DNA of 64,000 bases, taken from NCBI RefSeq assembly GCF_026212465.1, contig NC_080059.1:25621292-25685291 (forward strand). Direction: 5' to 3'. The position numbers were made by a program, and so were the translations under genes. Each line of letters begins with the position of its first letter. Position 1 is the first letter of the stretch. The notes under the pieces were generated by a model. That model did not search any database, was not told the DNA's origin, and was given only the letters and a program-made list of their open reading frames with translations. This document shows, piece by piece, positions 13,672 to 24,694 of this stretch. The stretch comes from Amaranthus tricolor. Its lineage: Eukaryota; Streptophyta; Magnoliopsida; Caryophyllales; Amaranthaceae.

Positions 13672-16600
13672 TTGATCCTTGTTCATTCTTCATTGATCAT
13701 TGATCCTTGTTCATTCTTCATCGTTCATTCGTCATTGATCATTGATCCTTGTTCATTCTTCATCGTTCATTCTTCATTGATCATTGATCCTTGTTCATTC
13801 TTCATCGTTCATTCGTCATTGATCATTGATCCTTGTTCATTCTTCATCGTTCATTCGTCATTGACCATTACTCCTTGTTCATTCTTCATCGTTCATTCTT
13901 CATTGATCATTGATCCTTGTTCATTCTTCATCGTTCATTCTTCTTTGATCATTGATCCTTGTTCATTCTTCATTGATCATTGATCCTTGTTCATTCTTCA
14001 TCGTTCATTCTTCATTTACCATTGATCCTTGTTCATTCTTCATCGTTCATTCTTCATTGACCATTAATCCTTGTTCATTCTTCATCGATCATTCTTCATT
14101 GATCATTGTTCCTTGTTCATTCTTCATCGTTCATTCTTCATTGATCATTGATCCTTGTTCATTCTTCATCGTTCATTCTTCATTGATCATTGATCCTTGT
14201 TCATTCTTCATCGTTCATTCGTCATTGATCATTGATCCTTGTTCATTCTTCATCGTTCATTCGTCATTGACCATTACTCCTTGTTCATTCTTCATCGTTC
14301 ATTCTTCATTGATCATTGATCCTTGTTCATTCTTCATCGTTCATTCGTCATTGATCATTGATCCTTATTCATTCTTCATCGTTCATTTTTCATTTATCAT
14401 TGATCCTTGTTCATTCTTCATCGTTCATTCTTCATTGATCATTGATCCTTGTTCATTCTTCATCGTTCATTCGTCATTGACCATTAATCCTTGTTCATTC
14501 TTCATCGTTCATTCTTCATTGATCATTGATCCTTGTTCATTCTTCATCGTTCATTCGTCATTGACCATTAATCCTTGTTCATTCTTCATCGTTCATTCTT
14601 CATTGATCATTGAACCTTGTTCATTCTTCATCGTTCATTCTTCTTTGATCATTGATCCTTGTTCATTCTTCATTGACCATTGATCCTTGTTCATTCTTCA
14701 TCGTTCATTCTTCATTGACCATTAATCCTTGTTCATTCTTCATCGATCATTCTTCATTGATCATTGTTCCTAGTTCATTCTTCATCGTTCATTCTTCATT
14801 GATCATTGATCCTTGTTCATTCTTCATCGTTCATTCTTCATTGATCATTGATCCTTGTTCATTGTTCATCGTTCATTCGTCATTGATCATTGATCCTTGT
14901 TCATTCTTCATCGTTCATTCGTCATTGACCATTACTCCTTGTTCATTCTTCATCGTTCATTCTTCATTGATCATTGATCCTTGTTCATTCTTCATCGTTC
15001 ATTCGTCATTGATCATTGATCCTTATTCATTCTTCATCGTTCATTTTTCATTTATCATTGATCCTTGTTCATTCTTCATCGTTCATTCTTCATTGATCAT
15101 TGATCCTTGTTCATTCTTCATCGTTCATTCGTCATTGATCATTAATCCTTGTTCATTCTTCATCGTTCATTCTTCATTGATCATTGATCCTTGTTCATTC
15201 TTCATCGTTCATTCGTCATTGACCATTAATCCTTGTTCATTCTTCATCGTTCATTCTTCATTGATCATTGAACCTTGTTCATTCTTCATCGTTCATTCTT
15301 CTTTGATCATTGATCCTTGTTCATTCTTCATTGATCATTGATCCTTGTTCATTCTTCATCGTTCATTCGTCATTGATCATTGATCCTTGTTCATTCTTCA
15401 TCGTTCATTCTTCATTGATCATTGATCCTTGTTCATTCTTCATCGTTCATTCGTCATTGATCATTGATCCTTGTTCATTCTTCATCGTTCATTCGTCATT
15501 GACCATTACTCCTTGTTCATTCTTCATCGTTCATTCTTCATTGATCATTGATCCTTGTTCATTCTTCATCGTTCATTCTTCTTTGATCATTGATCCTTGT
15601 TCATTCTTCATTGATCATTGATCCTTGTTCATTCTTCATCGTTCATTCGTCATTGATCATTGATCCTTGTTCATTCTTCATCGTTCATTCGTAATTGATC
15701 ATTGATCCTTGTTCATTCTTCATCGTTCATTCATCATTGACCATTAATCCTTGTTCATTCTTTATCGTTCATTCTTCATTGATCATTGATCCTTGTTCAT
15801 TCTTCATCGTTCATTCGTCATTGACCATTAATCCTTGTTCATTCTTCATCGTTCATTCTTCATTGATCATTGATCCTTGTTCATTCTTCATCGTTCATTC
15901 TTCTTTGATCATTGATCCTTGTTCATTCTTCATTGATCATTGATCCTTGTTCATTCTTCATCGTTCATTCTTCATTGACCATTGATCCTTGTTCATTCTT
16001 CATCGTTCATTCTTCATTGACCATTAATCCTTGTTCATTCTTCATCGATCATTCTTCATTGATCATTGTTCCTTGTTCATTCTTCATCGTTCATTCTTCA
16101 TTGATCATTAATCCTTGTTCATTCTTCATCGTTCATTCTTCATTGATCATTGATCCTTGTTCATTCTTCATCGTTCATTCGTCATTGATCATTGATCCTT
16201 GTTCATTCTTCATCGTTCATTCGTCATTGACCATTACTCCTTGTTCATTCTTCATCGTTCATTCTTCATTGATCATTGATCCTTGTTCATTCTTCATCGT
16301 TCATTCGTCATTGATCATTGATCCTTATTCATTCTTCATCGTTCATTTTTCATTTATCATTGATCCTTGTTCATTCTTCATCGTTCATTCTTCATTGATC
16401 ATTGATCCTTGTTCATTCTTCATCGTTCATTCGTCATTGACCATTAATCCTTGTTCTTTCTTCATCGTTCATTCTTCATTGATCATTGATCCTTGTTCAT
16501 TCTTCATCGTTCATTCGTCATTGACCATTAATCCTTGTTCATTCTTCATCGTTCATTCTTCATTGATCATTGAACCTTGTTCATTCTTCATCGTTCATTC

Positions 16601-19499
16601 TTCTTTGATCATTGATCCTTGTTCATTCTTCATTGATCATTGATCCTTGTTCATTCTTCATCGTTCATTCGTCATTGATCATTGATCCTTGTTCATTCTT
16701 CATCGTTCATTCGTAATTGATCATTGATCCTTGTTCATTCTTCATCGTTCATTCATCATTGACCATTAATCCTTGTTCATTCTTTATCGTTCATTCTTCA
16801 TTGATCATTGATCCTTGTTCATTCTTCATCGTTCATTCGTCATTGACCATTAATCCTTGTTCATTCTTCATCGTTCATTCTTCATTGATCATTGATCCTT
16901 GTTCATTCTTCATCGTTCATTCTTCTTTGATCATTGATCCTTGTTCATTCTTCATTGATCATTGATCCTTGTTCATTCTTCATCGTTCATTCTTCATTGA
17001 CCATTGATCCTTGTTCATTCTTCATCGTTCATTCTTCATTGACCATTAATCCTTGTTCATTCTTCATCGATCATTCTTCATTGATCATTGTTCCTTGTTC
17101 ATTCTTCATCGTTCATTCGTCATTGATCATTGATCCTTGTTCATTCTTCATCGTTCATTCGTCATTGATCATTGATCCTTGTTCATTCTTCATCGTTCAT
17201 TCTTCATTGATCATTGATCCTTGTTCATTCTTCATCGTTCATTCGTCATTGATCATTGATCCTTGTTCATTCTTCATCGTTCATTCGTCATTGACCATTA
17301 CTCCTTGTTCATTCTTCATCGTTCATTCTTCATTGATCATTGATCCTTATTCATTCTTCATCGTTCATTTTTCATTTATCATTAATCCTTGTTCATTCTT
17401 CATCGTTCATTCTTCATTGATCATTGATCCTTGTTCATTCTTCATCGTTCATTCGTCATTGACCATTAATCCTTGTTCATTCTTCATCGTTCATTCTTCA
17501 TTGATCATTGAACCTTGTTCATTCTTCATCGTTCATTCTTCTTTGATCATTGATCCTTGTTCATTCTTCATTGATCATTGATCCTTGTTCATTCTTCATC
17601 GTTCATTCGTCATTGATCATTGATCCTTGTTCATTCTTCATCGTTCATTCTTCATTGATCATTGATCCTTGTTCATTCTTCATCGTTCATTCGTCATTGA
17701 TCATTGATCCTTGTTCATTCTTCATCGTTCATTCGTCATTGACCATTACTCCTTGTTCATTCTTCATCGTTCATTCTTCATTGATCATTGATCCTTGTTC
17801 ATTCTTCATCGTTCATTCTTCTTTGATCATTGATCCTTGTTCATTCTTCATTGATCATTGATCCTTGTTCATTCTTCATCGTTCATTCTTCATTTACCAT
17901 TGATCCTTGTTCATTCTTCATCGTTCATTCTTCATTGACCATTAATCCTTGTTCATTCTTCATCGATCATTCTTCATTGATCATTGTTCCTTGTTCATTC
18001 TTCATCGTTCATTCTTCATTGATCATTGATCCTTGTTCATTCTTCATCGTTCATTCTTCATTGATCATTGATCCTTGTTCATTCTTCATCGTTCATTCGT
18101 CATTGATCATTGATCCTTGTTCATTCTTCATCGTTCATTCGTCATTGACCATTACTCCTTGTTCATTCTTCATCGTTCATTCTTCATTGATCATTGATCC
18201 TTGTTCATTCTTCATCGTTCATTCGTCATTGATCATTGATCCTTATTCATTCTTCATCGTTCATTTTTCATTTATCATTGATCCTTGTTCATTCTTCATC
18301 GTTCATTCTTCATTGATCATTGATCCTTGTTCATTCTTCATCGTTCATTCGTCATTGACCATTAATCCTTGTTCATTCTTCATCGTTCATTCTTCATTGA
18401 TCATTGATCCTTGTTCATTCTTTATCGTTCATTCGTCATTGACCATTAATCCTTGTTCATTCTTCATCGTTCATTCTTCATTGATCATTGAACCTTGTTC
18501 ATTCTTCATCGTTCATTCTTCTTTGATCATTGATCCTTGTTCATTCTTCATTGACCATTGATCCTTGTTCATTCTTCATCGTTCATTCTTCATTGACCAT
18601 TAATCCTTGTTCATTCTTCATCGATCATTCTTCATTGATCATTGTTCCTAGTTCATTCTTCATCGTTCATTCTTCATTGATCATTGATCCTTGTTCATTC
18701 TTCATCGTTCATTCTTCATTGATCATTGATCCTTGTTCATTGTTCATCGTTCATTCGTCATTGATCATTGATCCTTGTTCATTCTTCATCGTTCATTCGT
18801 CATTGACCATTACTCCTTGTTCATTCTTCATCGTTCATTCTTCATTGATCATTGATCCTTGTTCATTCTTCATCGTTCATTCGTCATTGATCATTGATCC
18901 TTATTCATTCTTCATCGTTCATTTTTCATTTATCATTGATCCTTGTTCATTCTTCATCGTTCATTCTTCATTGATCATTGATCCTTGTTCATTCTTCATC
19001 GTTCATTCGTCATTGATCATTAATCCTTGTTCATTCTTCATCGTTCATTCTTCATTGATCATTGATCCTTGTTCATTCTTCATCGTTCATTCGTCATTGA
19101 CCATTAATCCTTGTTCATTCTTCATCGTTCATTCTTCATTGATCATTGAACCTTGTTCATTCTTCATCGTTCATTCTTCTTTGATCATTGATCCTTGTTC
19201 ATTCTTCATTGATCATTGATCCTTGTTCATTCTTCATCGTTCATTCTTCATTGATCATTGATCCTTGTTCATTCTTCATCGTTCATTCTTCATTGATCAT
19301 TGATCCTTGTTCATTCTTCATCGTTCATTCGTCATTGATCATTGATCCTTGTTCATTCTTCATCGTTCATTCGTCATTGACCATTACTCCTTGTTCATTC
19401 TTCATCGTTCATTCTTCATTGATCATTGATCCTTGTTCATTCTTCATCGTTCATTCTTCTTTGATCATTGATCCTTGTTCATTCTTCATTGATCATTGA
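13672..19499 (+). repeat. Higher-order satellite duplication, about 1.95 kb, spaced 3,878 bp
   Basis: The segment 13672-15621 recurs at 17550-19499 with an offset of 3,878 bp (277 x 14). Shared private variants include CATTTACC (near 14014 and 17892), TTCCTAGTTC (near 14767 and 18645) and TTGTTCATTGTTCATC (near 14855 and 18733). A related block with the TTTATCG variant also recurs at 15695-15943 and 16717-16965 (offset 1,022 bp). Confidence 0.85.
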
Positions 19500-20094
19500 T
19501 CCTTGTTCATTCTTCATCGTTCATTCTTCATTGACCATTGATCCTTGTTCATTCTTCATCGTTCATTCTTCATTGACCATTAATCCTTGTTCATTCTTCA
19601 TCGATCATTCTTCATTGATCATTGTTCCTTGTTCATTCTTCATCGTTCATTCTTCATTGATCATTGATCCTTGTTCATTCTTCATCGTTCATTCTTCATT
19701 GATCATTGATCCTTGTTCATTCTTCATCGTTCATTCGTCATTGATCATTGATCCTTGTTCATTCTTCATCGTTCATTCGTCATTGACCATTACTCCTTGT
19801 TCATTCTTCATCGTTCATTCTTCATTGATCATTGATCCTTGTTCATTCTTCATCGTTCATTCGTCATTGATCATTGATCCTTATTCATTCTTCATCGTTC
19901 ATTTTTCATTTATCATTGATCCTTTTTCATTCTTCATCGTTCATTCTTCATTGATCATTGATCCTTGTTCATTCTTCATCGTTCATTCGTCATTGACCAT
20001 TAATCCTTGTTCATTCTTCATCGTTCATTCTTCATTGATCATTGATCCTTGTTCATTCTTCATCGTTCATTCGTCATTGATCATTGATCCTTAT

Positions 20095-20099
20095 TCATT
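20095..20099. other. Target-site duplication, left copy (TCATT)
   Basis: The five bases TCATT lie directly before the first LTR (TG at 20100). The same five bases lie directly after the last LTR (CA ending at 53401). Ty3/gypsy integrases usually make 5-bp duplications. The pair therefore marks the ends of one integration event that now holds the whole 33-kb array. Confidence 0.93.
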
Positions 20100-20172
20100 T
20101 GATGCAAGATGATGCAATAGCAATCGGCTTATTCAAAATCAAATCACATGTCAATCTTTTTAACATATGGAT

Positions 20173-20334
20173 ATGGTTTATTTTAAGTTTCAAGTATGGT
20201 TTTGGACAATATTGTCTTCTGATCCAAGATCAAATACGTTATCTCATGAGCCGATTGCTTTAGTTCTTGAAGTACTTGATTTTAATCCTTTTAAATCTGA
20301 ATTTGTTACATGTCTAACTTGGGTTGAAGATTAA
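20173..20334 (+). other. 53-codon LTR reading frame matching the integrase tail of the autonomous element
   Basis: An ATG at 20173 opens a 53-codon frame ending TAA at 20332-20334. Its last 37 residues match the LTR-encoded C-terminus of the autonomous polyprotein (frame ending at 59411), with one difference, Asp for Gly (DFNPF against GFNPF). In the non-autonomous element this frame is not joined to any upstream ORF; the 260-codon ORF reads the same bases in another frame. It recurs every 1,477 bp. It is probably a passive relic of the shared LTR, and I have no evidence that it is translated. Confidence 0.45.
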
Positions 20335-20584
20335 GTGAAGCTACATATATATTGGTTGGACGTCACTTTGATAGGTCCAAGTTTAGTTATTTTTTTTAAA
20401 GTCTTTTTACCACTTAAATCTGATTAATTAGCTACTGCATGCTTAGGGAACAACTTAAATCAGCCTAATGCATGCTTTGGAGGCTATTTAATGTTGTTTT
20501 GTGAGTTCCAATGCTTGTTCCCCATGCTTGGACGTCCCACCTTAATTTCTCTTGCTTTTTAGCTTCCTTTTGCTGTTGTAACTC

Positions 20585-20593
20585 TATTTAAAG
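20585..20593 (+). promoter_or_regulatory. Putative LTR TATA box (non-autonomous)
   Basis: TATTTAAAG lies about two thirds of the way into the LTR, after a TTTTGCTGTTGTAACTC stretch. It is a TATA-like element at a sensible U3 position and is conserved in all LTRs of both elements. Transcription would be expected to start some 25-35 bp downstream, near 20620. The start site is inferred only. Confidence 0.55.
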
Positions 20594-20909
20594 AGAGCTA
20601 TTCATGAATGAAAGTTCAGACTTGTTTTATGAATCAACCTTTGTGTTTTCTTCTTGCCTATCTTTGTGTTTGTCCAAGGTTAACAAGAGTTCTTTAATAC
20701 TTTGAGTGTGTTCTTGAGTATTAAACTAGGGGAGATTGAGTTTGTCTTGTCTCTAGCCTAAATACTATTGCATTGAGTTTGTTCTTGTGCTTTGGTTGTC
20801 CTATTTTCATTCAAATATACATTCTGCCCAAATTACTTCTTCTTTCTTTTCTTTTGTCCTTCTCCTTCCTTAATCATTTAGGAAGTCTTGAGTTAGCATT
20901 TACATCATT

Positions 20910-20922
20910 TGGTATCAGAAGC
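20910..20922 (+). other. Primer-binding site of the non-autonomous element (variant)
   Basis: TGGTATCAGAAGC follows the LTR end by 2 bp. Its first ten bases are complementary to the 3' end of plant initiator tRNA-Met. An extra A then breaks the match, compared with TGGTATCAGAGC in the autonomous element. The variant is present in all 22 internal regions, so it was fixed before the array expanded. Confidence 0.85.
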
Positions 20923-20957
20923 TTTTGGTGGATCGAAAGGGTGTTTAAAAAAAAAAA

Positions 20958-21740
20958 ATGGGCACTTGTGGAGATTTGGCGGAAATGTTGCGAGTTATTA
21001 CTAAAAAATTGAACAACTTGGGTAAAAGATGTTTTATATGTAAAGATAAAAGTCATCTTACTTGTAAATGTCCTTTCAAATCTATTTTACCTTCCAAATG
21101 TTCCATTATGGAAGAAGAAGAGAAAATGTATAAGTCCCTTGTCCTAGAGAAAGAAGATCATGTAGATGAAGAAATACTCCGAGAGGAACTTGTAATTAAA
21201 CTTGGGGAGAAGAGCCATGAAAATGTTTTTTATCAAACAAAAGTTGAAGAGTCCATAGAGTTGAACATATCTGGCTTCAAAGTTTCCAATGATAAAAATG
21301 AGGAGCCAATTGATGAAAAGCAAGTTGAACCCATAGAAAATATTGGAATTAAACAACCAAATACCAATTTTAACAATCATTTTGATTTACGTAGTTTTTA
21401 TTTGGTGCAAGAAAAACTAAAAAATCTCATCGATGAAAAGTGTGTTAAATTTGGGTATATTTTTGAAGAAAAGGAGTTGATTAGAGGAAATACACATATT
21501 GAAGCTTGTCAGATTGAACTTGTGTTTTTAGGAATAACCGAATTCGAGGTCGAATTCTTTTCGAAGAAAAGGAGAATGATGCAAGATGATGCAATAGCAA
21601 TCGGCTTATTCAAAATCAAATCACATGTCAATCTTTTTAACATATGGATATGGTTTATTTTAAGTTTCAAGTATGGTTTTGGACAATATTGTCTTCTGAT
21701 CCAAGATCAAATACGTTATCTCATGAGCCGATTGCTTTAG
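20958..21740 (+). CDS. Gag-derived zinc-knuckle protein of the non-autonomous element, copy 1
   Basis: The ORF has 260 codons and starts at the ATG directly after a run of 12 A. Residues 5-20 resemble the Gag N-terminus of the autonomous element (shared L-x-E-[ML]-L-R-x-I). Residues 25-38 form a CCHC zinc knuckle (C25, C28, H33, C38). An acidic stretch with EEEKMY follows; the autonomous Gag has the same DEEEKMY context after its knuckle. About 280 residues of capsid are missing between these parts, and no protease, reverse transcriptase or integrase is present. Residues from about 85 to 205 match nothing I recognise. Residues 207-260 are read from the downstream LTR. A zinc knuckle suggests RNA binding or packaging if the protein is made. 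An intact frame in 22 copies may only reflect recent amplification, so function is unproven. Confidence 0.6.
   Translation: MGTCGDLAEMLRVITKKLNNLGKRCFICKDKSHLTCKCPFKSILPSKCSIMEEEEKMYKSLVLEKEDHVDEEILREELVIKLGEKSHENVFYQTKVEESIELNISGFKVSNDKNEEPIDEKQVEPIENIGIKQPNTNFNNHFDLRSFYLVQEKLKNLIDEKCVKFGYIFEEKELIRGNTHIEACQIELVFLGITEFEVEFFSKKRRMMQDDAIAIGLFKIKSHVNLFNIWIWFILSFKYGFGQYCLLIQDQIRYLMSRLL
21564..21576 (+). other. Polypurine tract of the non-autonomous element, first copy
   Basis: AAGAAAAGGAGAA lies immediately before the TG that opens the next LTR at 21577. This is the plus-strand priming site expected for an LTR retrotransposon. The preceding GAGGTCGAATTCTT is homologous to GAGGACAAACTCTT before the polypurine tract of the autonomous element. 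It repeats every 1,477 bp. Confidence 0.85.
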
Positions 21741-22434
21741 TTCTTGAAGTACTTGATTTTAATCCTTTTAAATCTGAATTTGTTACATGTCTAACTTGGG
21801 TTGAAGATTAAGTGAAGCTACATATATATTGGTTGGACGTCACTTTGATAGGTCCAAGTTTAGTTATTTTTTTTAAAGTCTTTTTACCACTTAAATCTGA
21901 TTAATTAGCTACTGCATGCTTAGGGAACAACTTAAATCAGCCTAATGCATGCTTTGGAGGCTATTTAATGTTGTTTTGTGAGTTCCAATGCTTGTTCCCC
22001 ATGCTTGGACGTCCCACCTTAATTTCTCTTGCTTTTTAGCTTCCTTTTGCTGTTGTAACTCTATTTAAAGAGAGCTATTCATGAATGAAAGTTCAGACTT
22101 GTTTTATGAATCAACCTTTGTGTTTTCTTCTTGCCTATCTTTGTGTTTGTCCAAGGTTAACAAGAGTTCTTTAATACTTTGAGTGTGTTCTTGAGTATTA
22201 AACTAGGGGAGATTGAGTTTGTCTTGTCTCTAGCCTAAATACTATTGCATTGAGTTTGTTCTTGTGCTTTGGTTGTCCTATTTTCATTCAAATATACATT
22301 CTGCCCAAATTACTTCTTCTTTCTTTTCTTTTGTCCTTCTCCTTCCTTAATCATTTAGGAAGTCTTGAGTTAGCATTTACATCATTTGGTATCAGAAGCT
22401 TTTGGTGGATCGAAAGGGTGTTTAAAAAAAAAAA

Positions 22435-23217
22435 ATGGGCACTTGTGGAGATTTGGCGGAAATGTTGCGAGTTATTACTAAAAAATTGAACAACTTGGGT
22501 AAAAGATGTTTTATATGTAAAGATAAAAGTCATCTTACTTGTAAATGTCCTTTCAAATCTATTTTACCTTCCAAATGTTCCATTATGGAAGAAGAAGAGA
22601 AAATGTATAAGTCCCTTGTCCTAGAGAAAGAAGATCATGTAGATGAAGAAATACTCCGAGAGGAACTTGTAATTAAACTTGGGGAGAAGAGCCATGAAAA
22701 TGTTTTTTATCAAACAAAAGTTGAAGAGTCCATAGAGTTGAACATATCTGGCTTCAAAGTTTCCAATGATAAAAATGAGGAGCCAATTGATGAAAAGCAA
22801 GTTGAACCCATAGAAAATATTGGAATTAAACAACCAAATACCAATTTTAACAATCATTTTGATTTACGTAGTTTTTATTTGGTGCAAGAAAAACTAAAAA
22901 ATCTCATCGATGAAAAGTGTGTTAAATTTGGGTATATTTTTGAAGAAAAGGAGTTGATTAGAGGAAATACACATATTGAAGCTTGTCAGATTGAACTTGT
23001 GTTTTTAGGAATAACCGAATTCGAGGTCGAATTCTTTTCGAAGAAAAGGAGAATGATGCAAGATGATGCAATAGCAATCGGCTTATTCAAAATCAAATCA
23101 CATGTCAATCTTTTTAACATATGGATATGGTTTATTTTAAGTTTCAAGTATGGTTTTGGACAATATTGTCTTCTGATCCAAGATCAAATACGTTATCTCA
23201 TGAGCCGATTGCTTTAG
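22435..23217 (+). CDS. Gag-derived zinc-knuckle protein, array copy 2
   Basis: The predicted protein is identical to copy 1 (260 residues, CCHC knuckle at 25-38, last 54 residues LTR-encoded). Confidence 0.55.
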   Translation: MGTCGDLAEMLRVITKKLNNLGKRCFICKDKSHLTCKCPFKSILPSKCSIMEEEEKMYKSLVLEKEDHVDEEILREELVIKLGEKSHENVFYQTKVEESIELNISGFKVSNDKNEEPIDEKQVEPIENIGIKQPNTNFNNHFDLRSFYLVQEKLKNLIDEKCVKFGYIFEEKELIRGNTHIEACQIELVFLGITEFEVEFFSKKRRMMQDDAIAIGLFKIKSHVNLFNIWIWFILSFKYGFGQYCLLIQDQIRYLMSRLL

Positions 23218-23911
23218 TTCTTGAAGTACTTGATTTTAATCCTTTTAAATCTGAATTTGTTACATGTCTAACTTGGGTTGAAGATTAAGTGAAGCTACAT
23301 ATATATTGGTTGGACGTCACTTTGATAGGTCCAAGTTTAGTTATTTTTTTTAAAGTCTTTTTACCACTTAAATCTGATTAATTAGCTACTGCATGCTTAG
23401 GGAACAACTTAAATCAGCCTAATGCATGCTTTGGAGGCTATTTAATGTTGTTTTGTGAGTTCCAATGCTTGTTCCCCATGCTTGGACGTCCCACCTTAAT
23501 TTCTCTTGCTTTTTAGCTTCCTTTTGCTGTTGTAACTCTATTTAAAGAGAGCTATTCATGAATGAAAGTTCAGACTTGTTTTATGAATCAACCTTTGTGT
23601 TTTCTTCTTGCCTATCTTTGTGTTTGTCCAAGGTTAACAAGAGTTCTTTAATACTTTGAGTGTGTTCTTGAGTATTAAACTAGGGGAGATTGAGTTTGTC
23701 TTGTCTCTAGCCTAAATACTATTGCATTGAGTTTGTTCTTGTGCTTTGGTTGTCCTATTTTCATTCAAATATACATTCTGCCCAAATTACTTCTTCTTTC
23801 TTTTCTTTTGTCCTTCTCCTTCCTTAATCATTTAGGAAGTCTTGAGTTAGCATTTACATCATTTGGTATCAGAAGCTTTTGGTGGATCGAAAGGGTGTTT
23901 AAAAAAAAAAA

Positions 23912-24694
23912 ATGGGCACTTGTGGAGATTTGGCGGAAATGTTGCGAGTTATTACTAAAAAATTGAACAACTTGGGTAAAAGATGTTTTATATGTAAAGA
24001 TAAAAGTCATCTTACTTGTAAATGTCCTTTCAAATCTATTTTACCTTCCAAATGTTCCATTATGGAAGAAGAAGAGAAAATGTATAAGTCCCTTGTCCTA
24101 GAGAAAGAAGATCATGTAGATGAAGAAATACTCCGAGAGGAACTTGTAATTAAACTTGGGGAGAAGAGCCATGAAAATGTTTTTTATCAAACAAAAGTTG
24201 AAGAGTCCATAGAGTTGAACATATCTGGCTTCAAAGTTTCCAATGATAAAAATGAGGAGCCAATTGATGAAAAGCAAGTTGAACCCATAGAAAATATTGG
24301 AATTAAACAACCAAATACCAATTTTAACAATCATTTTGATTTACGTAGTTTTTATTTGGTGCAAGAAAAACTAAAAAATCTCATCGATGAAAAGTGTGTT
24401 AAATTTGGGTATATTTTTGAAGAAAAGGAGTTGATTAGAGGAAATACACATATTGAAGCTTGTCAGATTGAACTTGTGTTTTTAGGAATAACCGAATTCG
24501 AGGTCGAATTCTTTTCGAAGAAAAGGAGAATGATGCAAGATGATGCAATAGCAATCGGCTTATTCAAAATCAAATCACATGTCAATCTTTTTAACATATG
24601 GATATGGTTTATTTTAAGTTTCAAGTATGGTTTTGGACAATATTGTCTTCTGATCCAAGATCAAATACGTTATCTCATGAGCCGATTGCTTTAG
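23912..24694 (+). CDS. Gag-derived zinc-knuckle protein, array copy 3
   Basis: The predicted protein is identical to copy 1. Confidence 0.55.
   Translation: MGTCGDLAEMLRVITKKLNNLGKRCFICKDKSHLTCKCPFKSILPSKCSIMEEEEKMYKSLVLEKEDHVDEEILREELVIKLGEKSHENVFYQTKVEESIELNISGFKVSNDKNEEPIDEKQVEPIENIGIKQPNTNFNNHFDLRSFYLVQEKLKNLIDEKCVKFGYIFEEKELIRGNTHIEACQIELVFLGITEFEVEFFSKKRRMMQDDAIAIGLFKIKSHVNLFNIWIWFILSFKYGFGQYCLLIQDQIRYLMSRLL

Larger units (their letters stand above)
1..20099 (+). repeat. 42-bp satellite array (3 x 14-bp sub-units), left block
   Basis: Uninterrupted tandem repeat that already runs at base 1. A canonical monomer occupies 484-525 and is 42 bp. It divides into three related 14-bp sub-units, the middle one TTGTTCATTCTTCA. 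The length equals roughly 480 monomers. Many monomers are shortened to 28 bp (one sub-unit lost), for example 610-637. Point variants such as GACCATTAATCC, GACCATTACTCC, CATTGTTCC and CATTGAACC recur in fixed order, which gives higher-order structure. Because 42 is divisible by 3 and one forward frame lacks stops, the array reads as a 14-residue peptide repeat (SLIIDPCSFFIVHS). Each 28-bp monomer shifts the frame and ends the reading. The reverse strand has a stop in every frame in each monomer. I regard it as non-coding satellite DNA. I do not recognise a named family. Confidence 0.97.
20100..20907 (+). repeat. First LTR of the non-autonomous array (808 bp)
   Basis: It starts TGAT and ends ATCA, a 4-bp terminal inverted repeat. 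Its 5' end is fixed by the satellite junction at 20099/20100 and, in every later copy, by the polypurine tract directly upstream. Positions 20220-20907 align with the 688-bp LTR of the autonomous element at 54197-54884. I count six substitutions by eye and no indel. Positions 20100-20219 are a 120-bp 5' extension absent from the autonomous LTR. The extension starts with two copies of TGATGCAA (20100-20107 and 20110-20117). Confidence 0.93.

Noticed and set aside
1..20099. CRISPR-like appearance of regularly spaced short repeats
   Set aside because: There are no unique spacers. The whole monomer repeats, and the context is a plant retroelement and satellite region.
99..20112. Long forward reading frames of up to 341 codons encoding a 14-residue repeat (for example 12650-13675)
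   Set aside because: They arise because a 42-bp monomer without stops in one frame keeps that frame open; every 28-bp monomer shifts the frame and ends it. They have no promoter or defined start context and their ends follow satellite variants, so they are not genes.
20773..21012. 79-codon forward ORF at the LTR/internal junction, repeated every 1,477 bp
   Set aside because: It crosses the LTR end, primer-binding site and A run and overlaps the zinc-knuckle ORF in another frame. It exists only because the LTR is T-rich, and resembles no protein I recognise.
20874..21380. Minus-strand ORFs of 60 and 78 codons in each 1,477-bp unit
   Set aside because: They are antisense shadows of the AT-rich LTR end and Gag-like ORF, with no recognisable domain.
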